Part shown: positions 1 through 8,722 of the stretch, piece by piece | Layout: every line of letters begins with the position of its first letter | Position numbering within the stretch: the stretch's first letter is position 1 | DNA from: Acidimicrobiales bacterium | Lineage (GTDB): Bacteria > Actinomycetota > Acidimicrobiia > Acidimicrobiales > Acidimicrobilacustridaceae | DNA: 64,000 bases | Assembly: GCA_025455885.1 (NCBI GenBank) | Contig: JALOLR010000003.1 | Coordinates: forward strand, 62,001 to 126,000 | Reading direction: 5' to 3' | Program-made: the position numbers and the translations under genes | Notes under the pieces: model-generated | Told to the model about the DNA's origin: nothing | What the model saw: the letters and a program-made list of their open reading frames with translations, nothing else | The model's database searches: none

Positions 1-487
1 CCGTCTCGGCGGTGGTGGCGTTGAGGAGGGCGATGCCGGCGGCCGACTCCGTCGGCACGGCGGCCACCTCGCCCTCGGGGGTGAGGCGTAGCAGCCGGTC
101 GGTCCAGTCGAGGGCCGTCTTCGGCGTGACGACCGCCTGGATCAGGTCGGGGCGGGACTTGAGCTCGGCCTGGATCCGGTCCATCTCGGCCTGGTTCTCC
201 GCGCTCATGAGGTCGGAGATGGTCGAGCCGTCGTTCATCGTGAACAGCACCAGGACGGCCTGGCCGCCGAAGAGGTCCTGGTACTCGACGTTGTCCTGGA
301 AGACCTGGTCCTCGGCGTTGAGGTAGCTGTCCTGACCGGTGGCGAACTCGAGCCTGGTGATCCCGAACCCGAGCACGAGGGTGGCGAGGAGCCCGACGAG
401 GGCGACGAGGCCGGCGTGCTTCCCGAGTCGGACCGCGATCCACGACCAGAAGCGCTGCATGCGGGTGAGGTGTGCGTAGTCGGACAC
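1..487 (-). CDS. MMPL/RND-family membrane transporter, N-terminal fragment
   Basis: This is the first ~162 codons of a large membrane protein; the rest lies beyond the window edge. The GTG start at 487 is preceded by GAGGAG (positions 493-498) with 5-base spacing. A short basic/aromatic cytoplasmic start (RMQRFWSWIAVRLGKH) leads into one membrane helix (about residues 24-44, rich in Leu/Val/Gly). An extracytoplasmic stretch with DSYLNAEDQVFQDN and DLFGGQAVLVLF follows, the layout of RND/MMPL exporters, which move lipids or other hydrophobic cargo using the proton gradient. Substrate cannot be inferred. It is divergent from the exonuclease gene. Family assignment rests on the N-terminal pattern only. 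Confidence 0.7.
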   Translation of the reverse strand, partial: MSDYAHLTRMQRFWSWIAVRLGKHAGLVALVGLLATLVLGFGITRLEFATGQDSYLNAEDQVFQDNVEYQDLFGGQAVLVLFTMNDGSTISDLMSAENQAEMDRIQAELKSRPDLIQAVVTPKTALDWTDRLLRLTPEGEVAAVPTESAAGIALLNATTAET

Positions 488-516
488 GGGTGCTCCTCGA
501 ACCACGGGACGGGGCG

Positions 517-522
517 ACGCTA
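517..522 (-). promoter_or_regulatory. -10 box for the MMPL gene
   Basis: TAGCGT on the minus strand, about 30 bases before the GTG start at 487. This leaves a short leader that contains the GAGGAG ribosome binding site. Confidence 0.4.
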
Positions 523-561
523 CCCCCGGGCGCGGCGACGGATGTCACGTCCGGTGGCTCC

Positions 562-567
562 TAGGCT
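562..567 (+). promoter_or_regulatory. -10 box for xth (leaderless)
   Basis: TAGGCT, six bases before the GTG start at 574. No ribosome binding site fits between, so transcription probably begins at the start codon. Confidence 0.5.
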
Positions 568-573
568 GCGGGG

Positions 574-1371
574 GTGCGCCTCGCCACCTGGAACGTGAAC
601 TCGCTGAAGGCCCGCCTGCCCCGGGTCGAGGAGTGGATCGCCGAGGTCCAACCCGACGTGCTCTGCCTCCAGGAGACCAAGCTGGCCGACGCGGCCTTCC
701 CCGACCTGACGTTCCGGGAGATGGGCTACGACTGCGCCCACCACGGGCAGGGTCGATGGAACGGCGTGGCCGTGCTCTCGAAGGTCGGCCTCACCGACGT
801 GCGCGCCGGCTGGGACGACGACGGCGAGGAGGACCCCGAGGCGCGCCTCTTGTGGGCGACCTGCGGCGGTGTCCGCGTCGCCTGCGTCTACGTGCCGAAC
901 GGCCGGGCGCTCGACGACGACCACTACACCTACAAGCTCGTCTGGCTCGAGCGTCTGCGGCGGGCGCTCGACGATCACGAGGACCCGGCGGCGCCGGTCG
1001 TGGTGTGCGGCGACTTCAACATCGCCCCCGACGACCGTGACGTCCACGATCCCGCCGCGTTCGTCGGCGCGACCCACGTCAGCGCCGCCGAGCGCGCCGC
1101 CCTGGCGCGCCTCGAGGACTGGGGGCTCGAAGACGTGTTCCGCGACCACTACGACGCCGGCGGCCTCTTCTCGTGGTGGGACTATCGGCGGGGCGACTTC
1201 CACCAGGGACGGGGGATGCGCATCGACCTGGTCCTCACCTCTGCGCCGCTCACGCCGTTGGCCCGGACCGTGCTCATCGACCGCAACGCCCGCAAGGGCA
1301 AGCAGCCGAGCGACCACGCGCCGGTCGTCGTCGACTTCGACCTGGCGGCCGGTGCGAGCGCGGTGGCCTAG
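574..1371 (+). CDS. xth: Exodeoxyribonuclease III family AP endonuclease
   Basis: A 265-residue protein of the endonuclease/exonuclease/phosphatase fold, acting in base-excision repair by cutting 5' of abasic sites. Visible motifs are WNVNSLKARLP (residues 6-16), LCLQETK with the metal-binding Glu, VCGDFNIAP, the RIDLVL segment and the C-terminal SDHAPVVVDF containing the catalytic Asp-His pair. Length is typical for the family. The GTG at 574 follows a TAGGCT box by six bases, which supports this start. Its TAG stop is nested in the stop of the converging DUF2505 gene. Confidence 0.93.
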   Translation: MRLATWNVNSLKARLPRVEEWIAEVQPDVLCLQETKLADAAFPDLTFREMGYDCAHHGQGRWNGVAVLSKVGLTDVRAGWDDDGEEDPEARLLWATCGGVRVACVYVPNGRALDDDHYTYKLVWLERLRRALDDHEDPAAPVVVCGDFNIAPDDRDVHDPAAFVGATHVSAAERAALARLEDWGLEDVFRDHYDAGGLFSWWDYRRGDFHQGRGMRIDLVLTSAPLTPLARTVLIDRNARKGKQPSDHAPVVVDFDLAAGASAVA

Positions 1372-1865
1372 ACCAACGCGTCGATCCAGGCGTCGACGGC
1401 CGCCGCTTCGGCGTCGAGGAACTCCTCGAGGCCGCTGACGAGGGCGCGCTCGACCTGGCCCGCGACGACCATCACCTTGACCCTCAGGTCCCCCTGGACG
1501 GCCCGTTGGCTGCCGACCTCGGACCGGCCGGAGAAGTGGAAGGTCCCGGCGCAGCGCAGCCGGTCGGGATAGTGGTCGGGCAGCAGCGAGAGCGTGGTGG
1601 TGCGTCCCGAGAGGTCGACGGTCGTGCGCTGGATCCACGTGAGCTTGGCGGGGTCGATGACGGCCAGGGCCGCTCCCGGGAGGTCGCCCGTGTAGGCGTA
1701 GCGGATGTCGAGGTGGACGAGATCGCCGGTGCGGCGCTCGTCGAGGACCTCCGGTCGGCCGATCTTGGGCAGCTCGGGCAGTCCGACGTACATGGACGGG
1801 TCGGCGTACGCGTCGACGACGTCGTCGACGTCGTGACGGTAGGTCTGACGGGACGAGAACTGCAT
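1368..1865 (-). CDS. DUF2505 domain protein
   Basis: A 165-residue protein matching the DUF2505 family found in actinobacteria, related to the START/SRPBCC lipid-binding fold. It begins MQFSSRQTYRHDVDDVV, followed by YADPSMYVGLPELP and a pattern of alternating strands (VHLDIRYAYTGDLPG), then a C-terminal helix, consistent with a hydrophobic-ligand cavity. The biochemical role is unknown. It starts 14 bases after the uvrD2 stop and is probably co-transcribed. ATG at 1865 is chosen because the open frame further upstream lies inside uvrD2. Confidence 0.8.
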   Translation of the reverse strand: MQFSSRQTYRHDVDDVVDAYADPSMYVGLPELPKIGRPEVLDERRTGDLVHLDIRYAYTGDLPGAALAVIDPAKLTWIQRTTVDLSGRTTTLSLLPDHYPDRLRCAGTFHFSGRSEVGSQRAVQGDLRVKVMVVAGQVERALVSGLEEFLDAEAAAVDAWIDALV

Positions 1866-1879
1866 CGGACCATGGTGGC

Positions 1880-3946
1880 TCAGGAGTCGGTGTGGGTCGC
1901 GACCAGCTCGAGGAGCTCGTCGCCGAAGCGGGTGATCTTGACCTCGCCGAGGCCGTGCACCGCTCGCAGGGCCGTCGGCGTCCGGGGCCGACGGTCGACG
2001 ATCTCGAGGAGGGTGCGGTCGTTGCAGATCACGTACGGCGGCATGGCTGCGGCCCGGGCCTTGCCGGTGCGCCACGCCTTGAGGGCGTCGAACAGCGCCC
2101 GCTCGTCGCCCTCGAGCTCGTCGGGCGCCGGCGCCCCCTGGGGTCGGGGCAGGTCGGGCCTCGTACGTGAGCGACCCCCTCGGCGGCGTGGTGCGTCGGG
2201 CGGCGTCGGGCGCGACGGGGCGACACCTCGGCTCACCTCGGCCGGGTCGACGCCGTCACGGAGCGCCTGCACCGCCGCCACGACGGTGTCGAGGTAGCTG
2301 CTCGCCTCACGGTTCATCACCCGGGCGCCGTAGGAGCGCTGGGCCGCCCAGCTGAGGCGCAGCGAGCGCTCGGCCCGGGTGAGGCCCACGTAGAAGAGCC
2401 GGAGCTCCTCGGCCAGGGCCTCGGCGGTGCGGGCGTGGCCGATCGGCACGAGGCCCTGCTCGAGCCCGGCGAGGTGCACGACGGGCCACTCGAGCCCCTT
2501 GGCGGCGTGGAGGGTGGCGATCTCGACGGCGTCGCCCTGTCGGTCGGGCTGGTCGGCCCGGGTGGTGGCGCGCAACCAGGTGAGGAAGCCCACGACGGTG
2601 GGGCCGCTCTCGATGGCCGCGTAGTCGTGCCCGAGCCGCACGAGCGCGGCGAGGTTGGCCCGTCGTTCCTCGGCGCGGTCGCCGTCGTCGTCGTCGGGCT
2701 CGGCCGTCCCGGCCTCGAGGTCGGCCAGGGCGTCGGCGAAGGCGTCGTTGCGCCGCGAGAGGTCGCGGAGCACGACCTTGATCTCGGGCTGGTCGAGCAG
2801 CGCCGCGCCCCCGCGGACCCGGAACGGGATGCCCACCTCGTGGAGCGCCTCCTCGAGGAGCGCCACCTGTGCGTTGGTGCGCACGAGGACGGCCTGGGCC
2901 GACCAGGGGCTCCCGGGGGTGCGTTCGTCGCGCACCGCCCTGGCGATGCCCCGGGCCTCGGCGCGGTCGTCCTCGAAGCGGGTGACGACCGGGACCGGGC
3001 CCTCCGGGCGGGTGGCGGTCAGCGCGCCGTCCCGGTCGACCCCCCGCCCCCCGCCGACGAGGACGGCGTTGGCGACGGCGAGGACCTGAGGGCTCGACCG
3101 GTAGTTGGTGGTGAGCCGGATCACCTCGGCGCTCGGGTGCCGCTTGGGGAACAGCCGGAGCAGCTGCGCGTCGGCACCGTTCCAGGCGTAGATGGCCTGG
3201 TTGGGGTCGCCGACCACGCAGAGGTCGAGGCGGTCGCCCAGCCAGGCGTCGAGCAGCGCCTGCTGCAACGGGTTCACGTCCTGGAACTCGTCGACGAAGA
3301 CGTGTTGGAACCGCCACCGCTGCACTTCGGCGAAGGCGGCGTCGTGGTGGAGGTCGCGGGCGCAGAGCCGGAGCAGGTCGTCGAAGTCGACCATCCGCTG
3401 CTGGCGGCGGACCTCCTCGTAGCGGGCGTACACCGTCGCCACGGCGTCGCCGCCCATCGGCGGCCGGCGGCCGGCCCGCTCGGCGGCCTCGGCGTACCCC
3501 TCCGGGGGGACGGTGCGAGCCTTGGCCCACTCGATCTCGCTGACGACGTCGAGGGCCGGCACCTGGGCCCGGCCGGAGGGCATGAGGCGGGCGACGAACC
3601 CCACCTTGCGTTCGAGGAGCGTGGGCGGCTCGATGCCCCGCTCGGCCCAGCGGGTGCGGAGCTGGGCGTACGCCACGCCGTGGAACGTGCCCGCCGCCAT
3701 CTCGTCGCGCAGCCCGAGCGCCCGCAGACGCGAGCGCAGCTCGCCCGCCGCCTTGCGGGTGAAGGTGAGGGCCAGCACGTGGCGGGCGTCGAGGTCGTCG
3801 GTGGCCGCCCGCCAGGCGATGCGCCGGGTGAGGACCCGTGTCTTGCCCGACCCCGCGCCGGCGAGGATGCACAGGGGGCGCGCCCCCGAGGTGACGGCGG
3901 CGCGCTGGGCCTCGTTCAGGCCGTCGAGCAGGGCGTCGGGGTCCAC
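1880..3946 (-). CDS. uvrD2: UvrD/PcrA-type ATP-dependent DNA helicase with HRDC domain
   Basis: A 688-residue superfamily-1 3'-5' helicase for DNA repair and replication. Walker A AGAGSGKT lies at residues 29-36. DEFQDVNPLQQ is the DExx motif, and GDPNQAIYAWNGAD, TNYRSSPQVL, ATLHAAKGLEWPVV and EELRLFYVGLTRAE are the later helicase motifs. The C-terminal ~80 residues (LFDALKAWRTGKARAAAMPPY, then LRAVHGLGEVKITRFG) form an HRDC domain, which marks the actinobacterial UvrD2 type. The GTG at 3946 is six bases after a TACGGT box, so the mRNA is probably leaderless. The frame remains open upstream, but that part lies inside the divergent gene. Confidence 0.93.
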   Translation of the reverse strand: MDPDALLDGLNEAQRAAVTSGARPLCILAGAGSGKTRVLTRRIAWRAATDDLDARHVLALTFTRKAAGELRSRLRALGLRDEMAAGTFHGVAYAQLRTRWAERGIEPPTLLERKVGFVARLMPSGRAQVPALDVVSEIEWAKARTVPPEGYAEAAERAGRRPPMGGDAVATVYARYEEVRRQQRMVDFDDLLRLCARDLHHDAAFAEVQRWRFQHVFVDEFQDVNPLQQALLDAWLGDRLDLCVVGDPNQAIYAWNGADAQLLRLFPKRHPSAEVIRLTTNYRSSPQVLAVANAVLVGGGRGVDRDGALTATRPEGPVPVVTRFEDDRAEARGIARAVRDERTPGSPWSAQAVLVRTNAQVALLEEALHEVGIPFRVRGGAALLDQPEIKVVLRDLSRRNDAFADALADLEAGTAEPDDDDGDRAEERRANLAALVRLGHDYAAIESGPTVVGFLTWLRATTRADQPDRQGDAVEIATLHAAKGLEWPVVHLAGLEQGLVPIGHARTAEALAEELRLFYVGLTRAERSLRLSWAAQRSYGARVMNREASSYLDTVVAAVQALRDGVDPAEVSRGVAPSRPTPPDAPRRRGGRSRTRPDLPRPQGAPAPDELEGDERALFDALKAWRTGKARAAAMPPYVICNDRTLLEIVDRRPRTPTALRAVHGLGEVKITRFGDELLELVATHTDS

Positions 3947-3952
3947 GACGCG

Positions 3953-3958
3953 ACCGTA
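3953..3958 (-). promoter_or_regulatory. -10 box for uvrD2 (leaderless)
   Basis: TACGGT on the minus strand, six bases before the GTG at 3946. Confidence 0.5.
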
Positions 3959-3996
3959 GCCACGGGATGGGACAGCCCCGCGCTGGGCTGCGAAGG

Positions 3997-4002
3997 TACG
4001 GT
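3997..4002 (+). promoter_or_regulatory. -10 box for PH-domain gene (leaderless)
   Basis: TACGGT, seven bases before the ATG at 4010. It sits back to back with the uvrD2 promoter, so 3947-4009 is a compact divergent control region. Confidence 0.5.
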
Positions 4003-4009
4003 TCGCGTC

Positions 4010-4672
4010 ATGCCCTACCCCCAGGACGTGCTGCACGCCAACGAGGAGCTGGTCCTCGATCTCCATCCGCACTGGTGGTTCATCGCCAAGTCGCTCATCG
4101 GCCTCGGCGCGGCGGTGCTCTTCGGGCTCGTGGCGATCGCGCTCGGCTGGCCCGACGCGGTCCGGATCCTCGCCGCCCTCCTGGTGGTCGCCACGCTCAT
4201 ATGGTTCGTCGACCGCTACGTCCGCTGGATCAGCACCCACTTCGTGCTCACCTCGGACCGCGTGATCTACCGGTCCGGGGTCATCGCCAAGAACGGCATC
4301 GAGATCCCGCTCGAGCGCATCAACACGATCTTCTTCAACCAGAGGATCTTCGAGCGGATGCTCGGCCTCGGCGACCTCCAGATCGAGTCGGCGTCCGAGA
4401 CCGGGTCCCAGCGCTTCGAGGACATCCGCAAGCCCGACGCCGTCCAGAACGAGATCTACCAACAGATCGAGGCCAACGAGATCAAGGGCGCCGATCGGAT
4501 CTCCGGGGGCATCAACGCCGCCCACGCCGCCGCAGCAGCGGCCGCGGCAGCCGCGACCCCTGCGCAGTCGGTGCCCGAGCAGATCGAGCACCTGGCCCGT
4601 CTCCGCGACCAGGGCGTGCTCACCGAGGACGAGTTCCAGACCAAGAAGGCGGAGCTGCTCGGGCGGATGTGA
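4010..4672 (+). CDS. Membrane protein with bacterial PH domain and SHOCT tail
   Basis: A 220-residue protein. Two membrane helices (about residues 22-44 and 47-66) are followed by a bacterial PH (bPH2, formerly DUF304) domain: RWISTHFVLTSDRVIYRSG, then IPLERINTIFFNQRIFERML and GDLQIESAS. An alanine run (AAHAAAAAAAAAA) leads to a C-terminal SHOCT motif, IEHLARLRDQGVLTEDEFQ, a short helical module common at the ends of membrane-associated proteins. Cellular role is unknown. ATG at 4010 is placed by its spacing from TACGGT. It ends 3 bases before the converging galK stop. Confidence 0.85.
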   Translation: MPYPQDVLHANEELVLDLHPHWWFIAKSLIGLGAAVLFGLVAIALGWPDAVRILAALLVVATLIWFVDRYVRWISTHFVLTSDRVIYRSGVIAKNGIEIPLERINTIFFNQRIFERMLGLGDLQIESASETGSQRFEDIRKPDAVQNEIYQQIEANEIKGADRISGGINAAHAAAAAAAAAATPAQSVPEQIEHLARLRDQGVLTEDEFQTKKAELLGRM

Positions 4673-4675
4673 CGC

Positions 4676-5704
4676 TCACCGGTCCAGCCGGTGGGCGCCC
4701 CCCGACGGGCGCACGATCCAGCCGCGGCCGGTGATCGAGTCCGGGTCGGTGACCGCCCCGCGGCGGGCGAGACCGACGACGCAGCCGCCGAAGCCTGCGC
4801 CGGTGAGGCGGGCGCCGAGCACGCCGGGTGTGCGCGCCAGCGCGTCGACGGCGCGGTCCAGCGCGTCGGTCGAGACCTCGAAGTCGTCGCGCAGGCTCCG
4901 ATGGCTGGCCGACATCACTGCGCCGATGGCTCCGGCGTCGTCATTGGTGAGGGCGTCGGCCATGGCCCGGGTGCGCTCGTTCTCGGTCACCACGTGGCGG
5001 GCCCGCCTGCGCAGGGTGGGATCGGTGAGGGCGGCCACGTCCGGTCCCCCGACCTCGGCCAGGGGCCCCACCTCGGCGGCGGCCGCCTCGACCGAGGCCC
5101 GCCGCTCGGCGTAGGCCGACCCCGACAATGCCCGCGGCTGGCCGGAGTGCACCACGATCACCTCGAGGTCGTCGGGTACGGCCACCGGGACGAAGGTCTC
5201 CGTGGTGAAGTCGACGAGCAGGGCATGGCCGGCCACGCCGCAGGCCGAGGCGAGCTGATCCATGAGTCCGCACGGCACGCCCGAGGCCCGATGCTCGGCG
5301 CGCCGGCCGAGGCGCGCCAGTGCCATGGCCGGTCCGTCGAACCCGATGGCCAGGGCGACGGACAGCTCGAGGGCGGCGCTGGACGACAGGCCGGCCCCCA
5401 CGGGCAGCGTGGAGTGGACGGTCCCCACGATCCCCGTCGCCGGGGCGACCTCGGCCACCACCCCCGCCACGTAGCGACCCCACTCGGGTTCGACACCCGT
5501 CGGATCGTCGACCACCAGCGGGAGGTCGACCGGTTCGGGACGGTCGCTCGACGCCAGCTCGATCCGTGTGCCGGTCCTGAAGCCCCGGACGGTGGTCCCG
5601 AGGTCGACAGCCATCGGGAGGGCCAGGCCCCCTGCGTAGTCGGTGTGGTCGCCCATCAGGTTCACCCGACCCGGCGCGAACGCCGCCACCTCCGGAGCGG
5701 TCAC
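4676..5704 (-). CDS. galK: Galactokinase
   Basis: A 342-residue GHMP-family kinase that phosphorylates galactose to galactose-1-phosphate in the Leloir pathway. The galactokinase signature near the N terminus reads GRVNLMGDHTDYAGG (family norm GRVNLIGEHTDY). The ATP-binding loop LPVGAGLSSSAALE and the C-terminal GARLTGAGFGGCVVGLA are all present. The GTG start at 5704 overlaps the galT stop in a GTGA arrangement, implying translational coupling. Slightly shorter than the usual ~380 residues, but all key motifs are kept. Confidence 0.9.
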   Translation of the reverse strand: MTAPEVAAFAPGRVNLMGDHTDYAGGLALPMAVDLGTTVRGFRTGTRIELASSDRPEPVDLPLVVDDPTGVEPEWGRYVAGVVAEVAPATGIVGTVHSTLPVGAGLSSSAALELSVALAIGFDGPAMALARLGRRAEHRASGVPCGLMDQLASACGVAGHALLVDFTTETFVPVAVPDDLEVIVVHSGQPRALSGSAYAERRASVEAAAAEVGPLAEVGGPDVAALTDPTLRRRARHVVTENERTRAMADALTNDDAGAIGAVMSASHRSLRDDFEVSTDALDRAVDALARTPGVLGARLTGAGFGGCVVGLARRGAVTDPDSITGRGWIVRPSGGAHRLDR

Positions 5705-6552
5705 GCGTCGCGCAGGTCGGCGGCCGCCCGCGACGGTTCGACCGGGTTGAACCAGACCTGGCTGCCCAGCTCGCCGGCAGCGACGTAGCGGGGGGTGCCC
5801 GGGGCCCGGAGGATGGGTGCGATGTGGGCGTGGAGCCAGGCCTGCGCCCAGTCGTCGCCGTCGAAGGGCCGCTGGTGGAACCAGAGCATGAGCGGCATCG
5901 GTGCATCGAAGAGCCGGTCGAGGCGTCCGATGACGTCGACGAGCAGCGTGCCGAGGGCGTCGCGGCCCCGGTCGCCGAGCGACGGGAGGTCGGGCACGGG
6001 ATGCTCGGGGGCGACCACGAGCTCGTAGGGCCAGGTCGCGGCCCATGGGACCCAGGCCCGCCAGCCGTCGGCCGCCTCGGCCACCAACCGGTCGCCGGGG
6101 GCGTCGGGTCCGAGGGCCGCCTCGGCATCGCCGGCGTCGAGCTCGGTCACCGCTCGGGGCGGCACCGTGTCGAAGGCGTAGATCTGGCCGTGGGGGTGGG
6201 CGATGGTCGCCCCCACCTCGGGTCCCCGGTTCTCGAAGACGAGGACGTAGGCGACGTCGGGGCGGGCGCCGAGCGCCGCGCTGCGTTCCGCCCACAGGTC
6301 CACGACCCGCCGCGCATCGGAGGGCGAGAGATCGGCGAAGGAGGCGTCGTGTCGAGGTGTGTAGAGCACGATCTCGGCGCGGTCCCCGGTGAACGGCGGC
6401 CACCGGTTCGGGAAGGACCGGACGTCGTAGTCCTCGGGGGCCTCGAGCCCGCCGGGGCAGAACGGGCACCCCTCGGCCGGGAGGTTCGGGCGGCCCTGAC
6501 GGCTGGCCACGATCCACGCCCGTTCACCCGTCAGTGGGTCGACCCGCTCCAC
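5701..6552 (-). CDS. galT: Galactose-1-phosphate uridylyltransferase
   Basis: A 283-residue HIT-fold enzyme swapping UMP between UDP-glucose and galactose-1-phosphate, working with the coupled galK downstream. It begins VERVDPLTGERAWIV. The zinc-binding CPFCPGG follows, then FENRGPEVGATIAHPHGQIYA with the active-site His-Pro-His, and a second His-rich segment (WLHAHIAPI) near the end. It is shorter than the ~340-residue class norm, so the C-terminal half is compact. GTG at 6552 sits 7 bases after TAGCGT, which argues for this start over the longer open frame upstream. Confidence 0.88.
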   Translation of the reverse strand: MERVDPLTGERAWIVASRQGRPNLPAEGCPFCPGGLEAPEDYDVRSFPNRWPPFTGDRAEIVLYTPRHDASFADLSPSDARRVVDLWAERSAALGARPDVAYVLVFENRGPEVGATIAHPHGQIYAFDTVPPRAVTELDAGDAEAALGPDAPGDRLVAEAADGWRAWVPWAATWPYELVVAPEHPVPDLPSLGDRGRDALGTLLVDVIGRLDRLFDAPMPLMLWFHQRPFDGDDWAQAWLHAHIAPILRAPGTPRYVAAGELGSQVWFNPVEPSRAAADLRDA

Positions 6553-6559
6553 CGGCGCA

Positions 6560-6565
6560 ACGCTA
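6560..6565 (-). promoter_or_regulatory. -10 box for galT-galK (leaderless)
   Basis: TAGCGT on the minus strand, seven bases before the galT GTG at 6552. Confidence 0.5.
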
Positions 6566-6621
6566 TCGGTCGACCCCGGCCCACCTTGACCCCCGCGGTC
6601 GGGGCGGAGAGGATGCCGGCC

Positions 6622-7497
6622 ATGCGAGCCGCCGCCAACGGGATCGAGATCGAGTACGAGACCTTCGGCGACCCCGCGGACCCCACCTTGTTGCTGGTGC
6701 GCGGCCTGGGCGCGCAGATGGTGTCGTGGCACCCCGACCTCTGCCACGGCTTCGTCGACCGGGGCTTCCACGTCGTGCGCTTCGACAACCGCGACGTCGG
6801 CCTCTCCACCAAGGTCGACGACCACGGCATCGACGTGATGAGCGCGCTGCTCGCCGCCTTCAGCGGTCCCGTCGACGCGCCGTACCTGCTCTCGGACATG
6901 GCCGCCGACGCGTGGGGCCTCCTCGATCGTCTCGGCGTCGAGCGGGCCCATCTGATGGGTGAGTCGATGGGCGGGATGATCGTCCAGCAGATGGCGATCG
7001 ACCGGCCCGAGCGGGCGCTCACCCTCGTGTCGTTCGCGTCGACCACCGGCGACCCGGACGTCGGCCAGCCCAACGCCGAGGCGGTCGCCATGCTGCTGGC
7101 GCCGTCACCGGCCGAGCGGGAGGCCAACATCGCCCTCGGTGTCGAGCAGAGCCGCTTTCTCGCCGGTCCCGTCTACGCCGACGAGGAGTGGGACCGCGAG
7201 CGGCTGTCGCTCAGCTACGACCGGTGCTACGACCCCGACGGCGTGGTCCGCCAGCTCCTCGCCGTGCTGGTGTCGCCGGCCCGGTCGGCGGGCCTGCGTG
7301 GCCTCGACCTCCCGGCGCTCGTGATCCACGGCGAGATCGACCCACTCATCCACGTGAGCGGAGGGGAACGCACCGCCGAGTGCCTGCGGGGGTCGGAGCT
7401 CCTCCTCCTCGAGGACGTCGGTCACACCCTGCCGCGGTACTTCTGGGCGTCGGTCATCCAGCACGTGACCGCCCTCGCCGCCCGCGCGGGCGCCTGA
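6622..7497 (+). CDS. Alpha/beta hydrolase
   Basis: A 291-residue alpha/beta-hydrolase. An oxyanion-hole segment (LLVRGLGAQMVSWHPDLC) is followed by VVRFDNRDVGLST, the nucleophile elbow GESMGG, the acid in HGEIDPLIHV and the catalytic His in EDVGHTLPRYFW. The overall pattern resembles esterases and proline-iminopeptidase-like enzymes; the substrate is unknown. ATG at 6622 is preferred because GGAGAGG (6606-6612) sits 9 bases upstream; ATG at 6613 is an in-frame alternative. The 51-base gap to the CoA-transferase gene suggests a shared transcript. Confidence 0.85.
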   Translation: MRAAANGIEIEYETFGDPADPTLLLVRGLGAQMVSWHPDLCHGFVDRGFHVVRFDNRDVGLSTKVDDHGIDVMSALLAAFSGPVDAPYLLSDMAADAWGLLDRLGVERAHLMGESMGGMIVQQMAIDRPERALTLVSFASTTGDPDVGQPNAEAVAMLLAPSPAEREANIALGVEQSRFLAGPVYADEEWDRERLSLSYDRCYDPDGVVRQLLAVLVSPARSAGLRGLDLPALVIHGEIDPLIHVSGGERTAECLRGSELLLLEDVGHTLPRYFWASVIQHVTALAARAGA

Positions 7498-7548
7498 CGA
7501 ACCCGATCGGTCGGGCCGCAGCCCGGGCCGCCACCACAGGAGGATGAG

Positions 7549-8697
7549 ATGGGACCGCTCTCTGGCGTGAGGATCCTGGAGATCGCCGGCATCGGACCGG
7601 GGCCGTTCGCCGCCATGATGCTCTCGGACATGGGAGCCGACGTCGTCCGCGTCGACCGGGCGGCGTCGGTGACGGGCGGCGACCCCTCCGCGCCGCCCCG
7701 CGACGTCATGAACCGGGGTCGCCGTTCGGTGGGCGTCGACCTGAAGCATCCCGACGGGGTGGCCACGGTGCTCGAGCTGCTCGCCGACGCCGACGGGCTC
7801 ATCGAGGGCTTCCGCCCGGGCGTGATGGAGCGGCTCGGCCTGGGCCCGGAGGTGTGCCTCGCCGCCAACCCCCGACTCGTCTACGGCCGCATGACGGGCT
7901 GGGGTCAGCACGGGCCGATGGCCCCCATGGCCGGCCACGACATGAACTACATCGCCATCGGGGGGGCGCTCGGGGCCATCGGTCGTCCCGGGGAGCGACC
8001 CCAGCCCCCGCTGAACCTCCTCGGGGACTTCGGTGGCGGGGGGCTGCTGTTGGCCTTCGGGATGGCGTGCGGGCTCCTCGAGGCGCGCACCTCCGGGCAG
8101 GGCCAGGTCATCGACGCGGCGATGGTCGACGGGACCGCCACGCTCACCACCTTCATCCACGGCTTCATGGCCATGGGGATCTGGAGCGACGAGCGCGGGG
8201 TCAACATGCTCGACACGGGCGCCCACTACTACGAGGTGTACGAGTGCGCCGACGGCCGCTTCCTGTCCGTCGGGGCGATCGAGCCGCAGTTCTACGCGGT
8301 GCTGCTCGAGAAGACGGGGCTCGCCGACGACCCCGACTTCGCCCGCCAGAACGACCGCGCCATGTGGCCCGTGCTGAAGGAGCGTCTCGCCGCGGTGATC
8401 GCCACGCGCACCCGGGACGAGTGGGCGGCGGTCTTCGACGGCACCGATGCCTGCGTCGCCCCGATCCTCTCCCTCGGCGAGGCGCCCGGCCACCCCCACA
8501 ACGTGGCCCGCGGCAACTTCGTGGAGGTCGCCGGGGTCACCCAGCCGGCGCCGGCGCCCCGGTTCTCCCGGACGCCCCCGTCGATCGACCGCCCACCGTC
8601 GCACCCCGGCCAGCACACCGACGAGGTCCTGGCGGAGTGGGCCGGCCTCGACGGTGCCGGTATCGACGCCCGCCGGTCGTCGGGGGCGATCGCCTGA
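7549..8697 (+). CDS. CaiB/BaiF family CoA-transferase (alpha-methylacyl-CoA racemase-like)
   Basis: A 382-residue class III CoA-transferase family member. It opens [19 protein letters not shown], the standard start of the family, followed by [14 protein letters not shown] and [15 protein letters not shown]. The segment [15 protein letters not shown] holds the expected catalytic Asp. The closest look is to alpha-methylacyl-CoA racemases, which epimerise branched fatty acyl-CoAs, but CoA transfer between carboxylic acids is equally possible. A strong AGGAGG site (7538-7543) 5 bases before ATG fixes the start. Confidence 0.9.
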   Translation: MGPLSGVRILEIAGIGPGPFAAMMLSDMGADVVRVDRAASVTGGDPSAPPRDVMNRGRRSVGVDLKHPDGVATVLELLADADGLIEGFRPGVMERLGLGPEVCLAANPRLVYGRMTGWGQHGPMAPMAGHDMNYIAIGGALGAIGRPGERPQPPLNLLGDFGGGGLLLAFGMACGLLEARTSGQGQVIDAAMVDGTATLTTFIHGFMAMGIWSDERGVNMLDTGAHYYEVYECADGRFLSVGAIEPQFYAVLLEKTGLADDPDFARQNDRAMWPVLKERLAAVIATRTRDEWAAVFDGTDACVAPILSLGEAPGHPHNVARGNFVEVAGVTQPAPAPRFSRTPPSIDRPPSHPGQHTDEVLAEWAGLDGAGIDARRSSGAIA

Positions 8698-8707
8698 CCG
8701 ACACCCG

Positions 8708-8713
8708 TAGGCT
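8708..8713 (+). promoter_or_regulatory. -10 box for the PIG-L deacetylase gene
   Basis: TAGGCT, nine bases before the ATG at 8723; the transcript would have no or almost no leader. Confidence 0.45.
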
Positions 8714-8722
8714 TGTCCACCC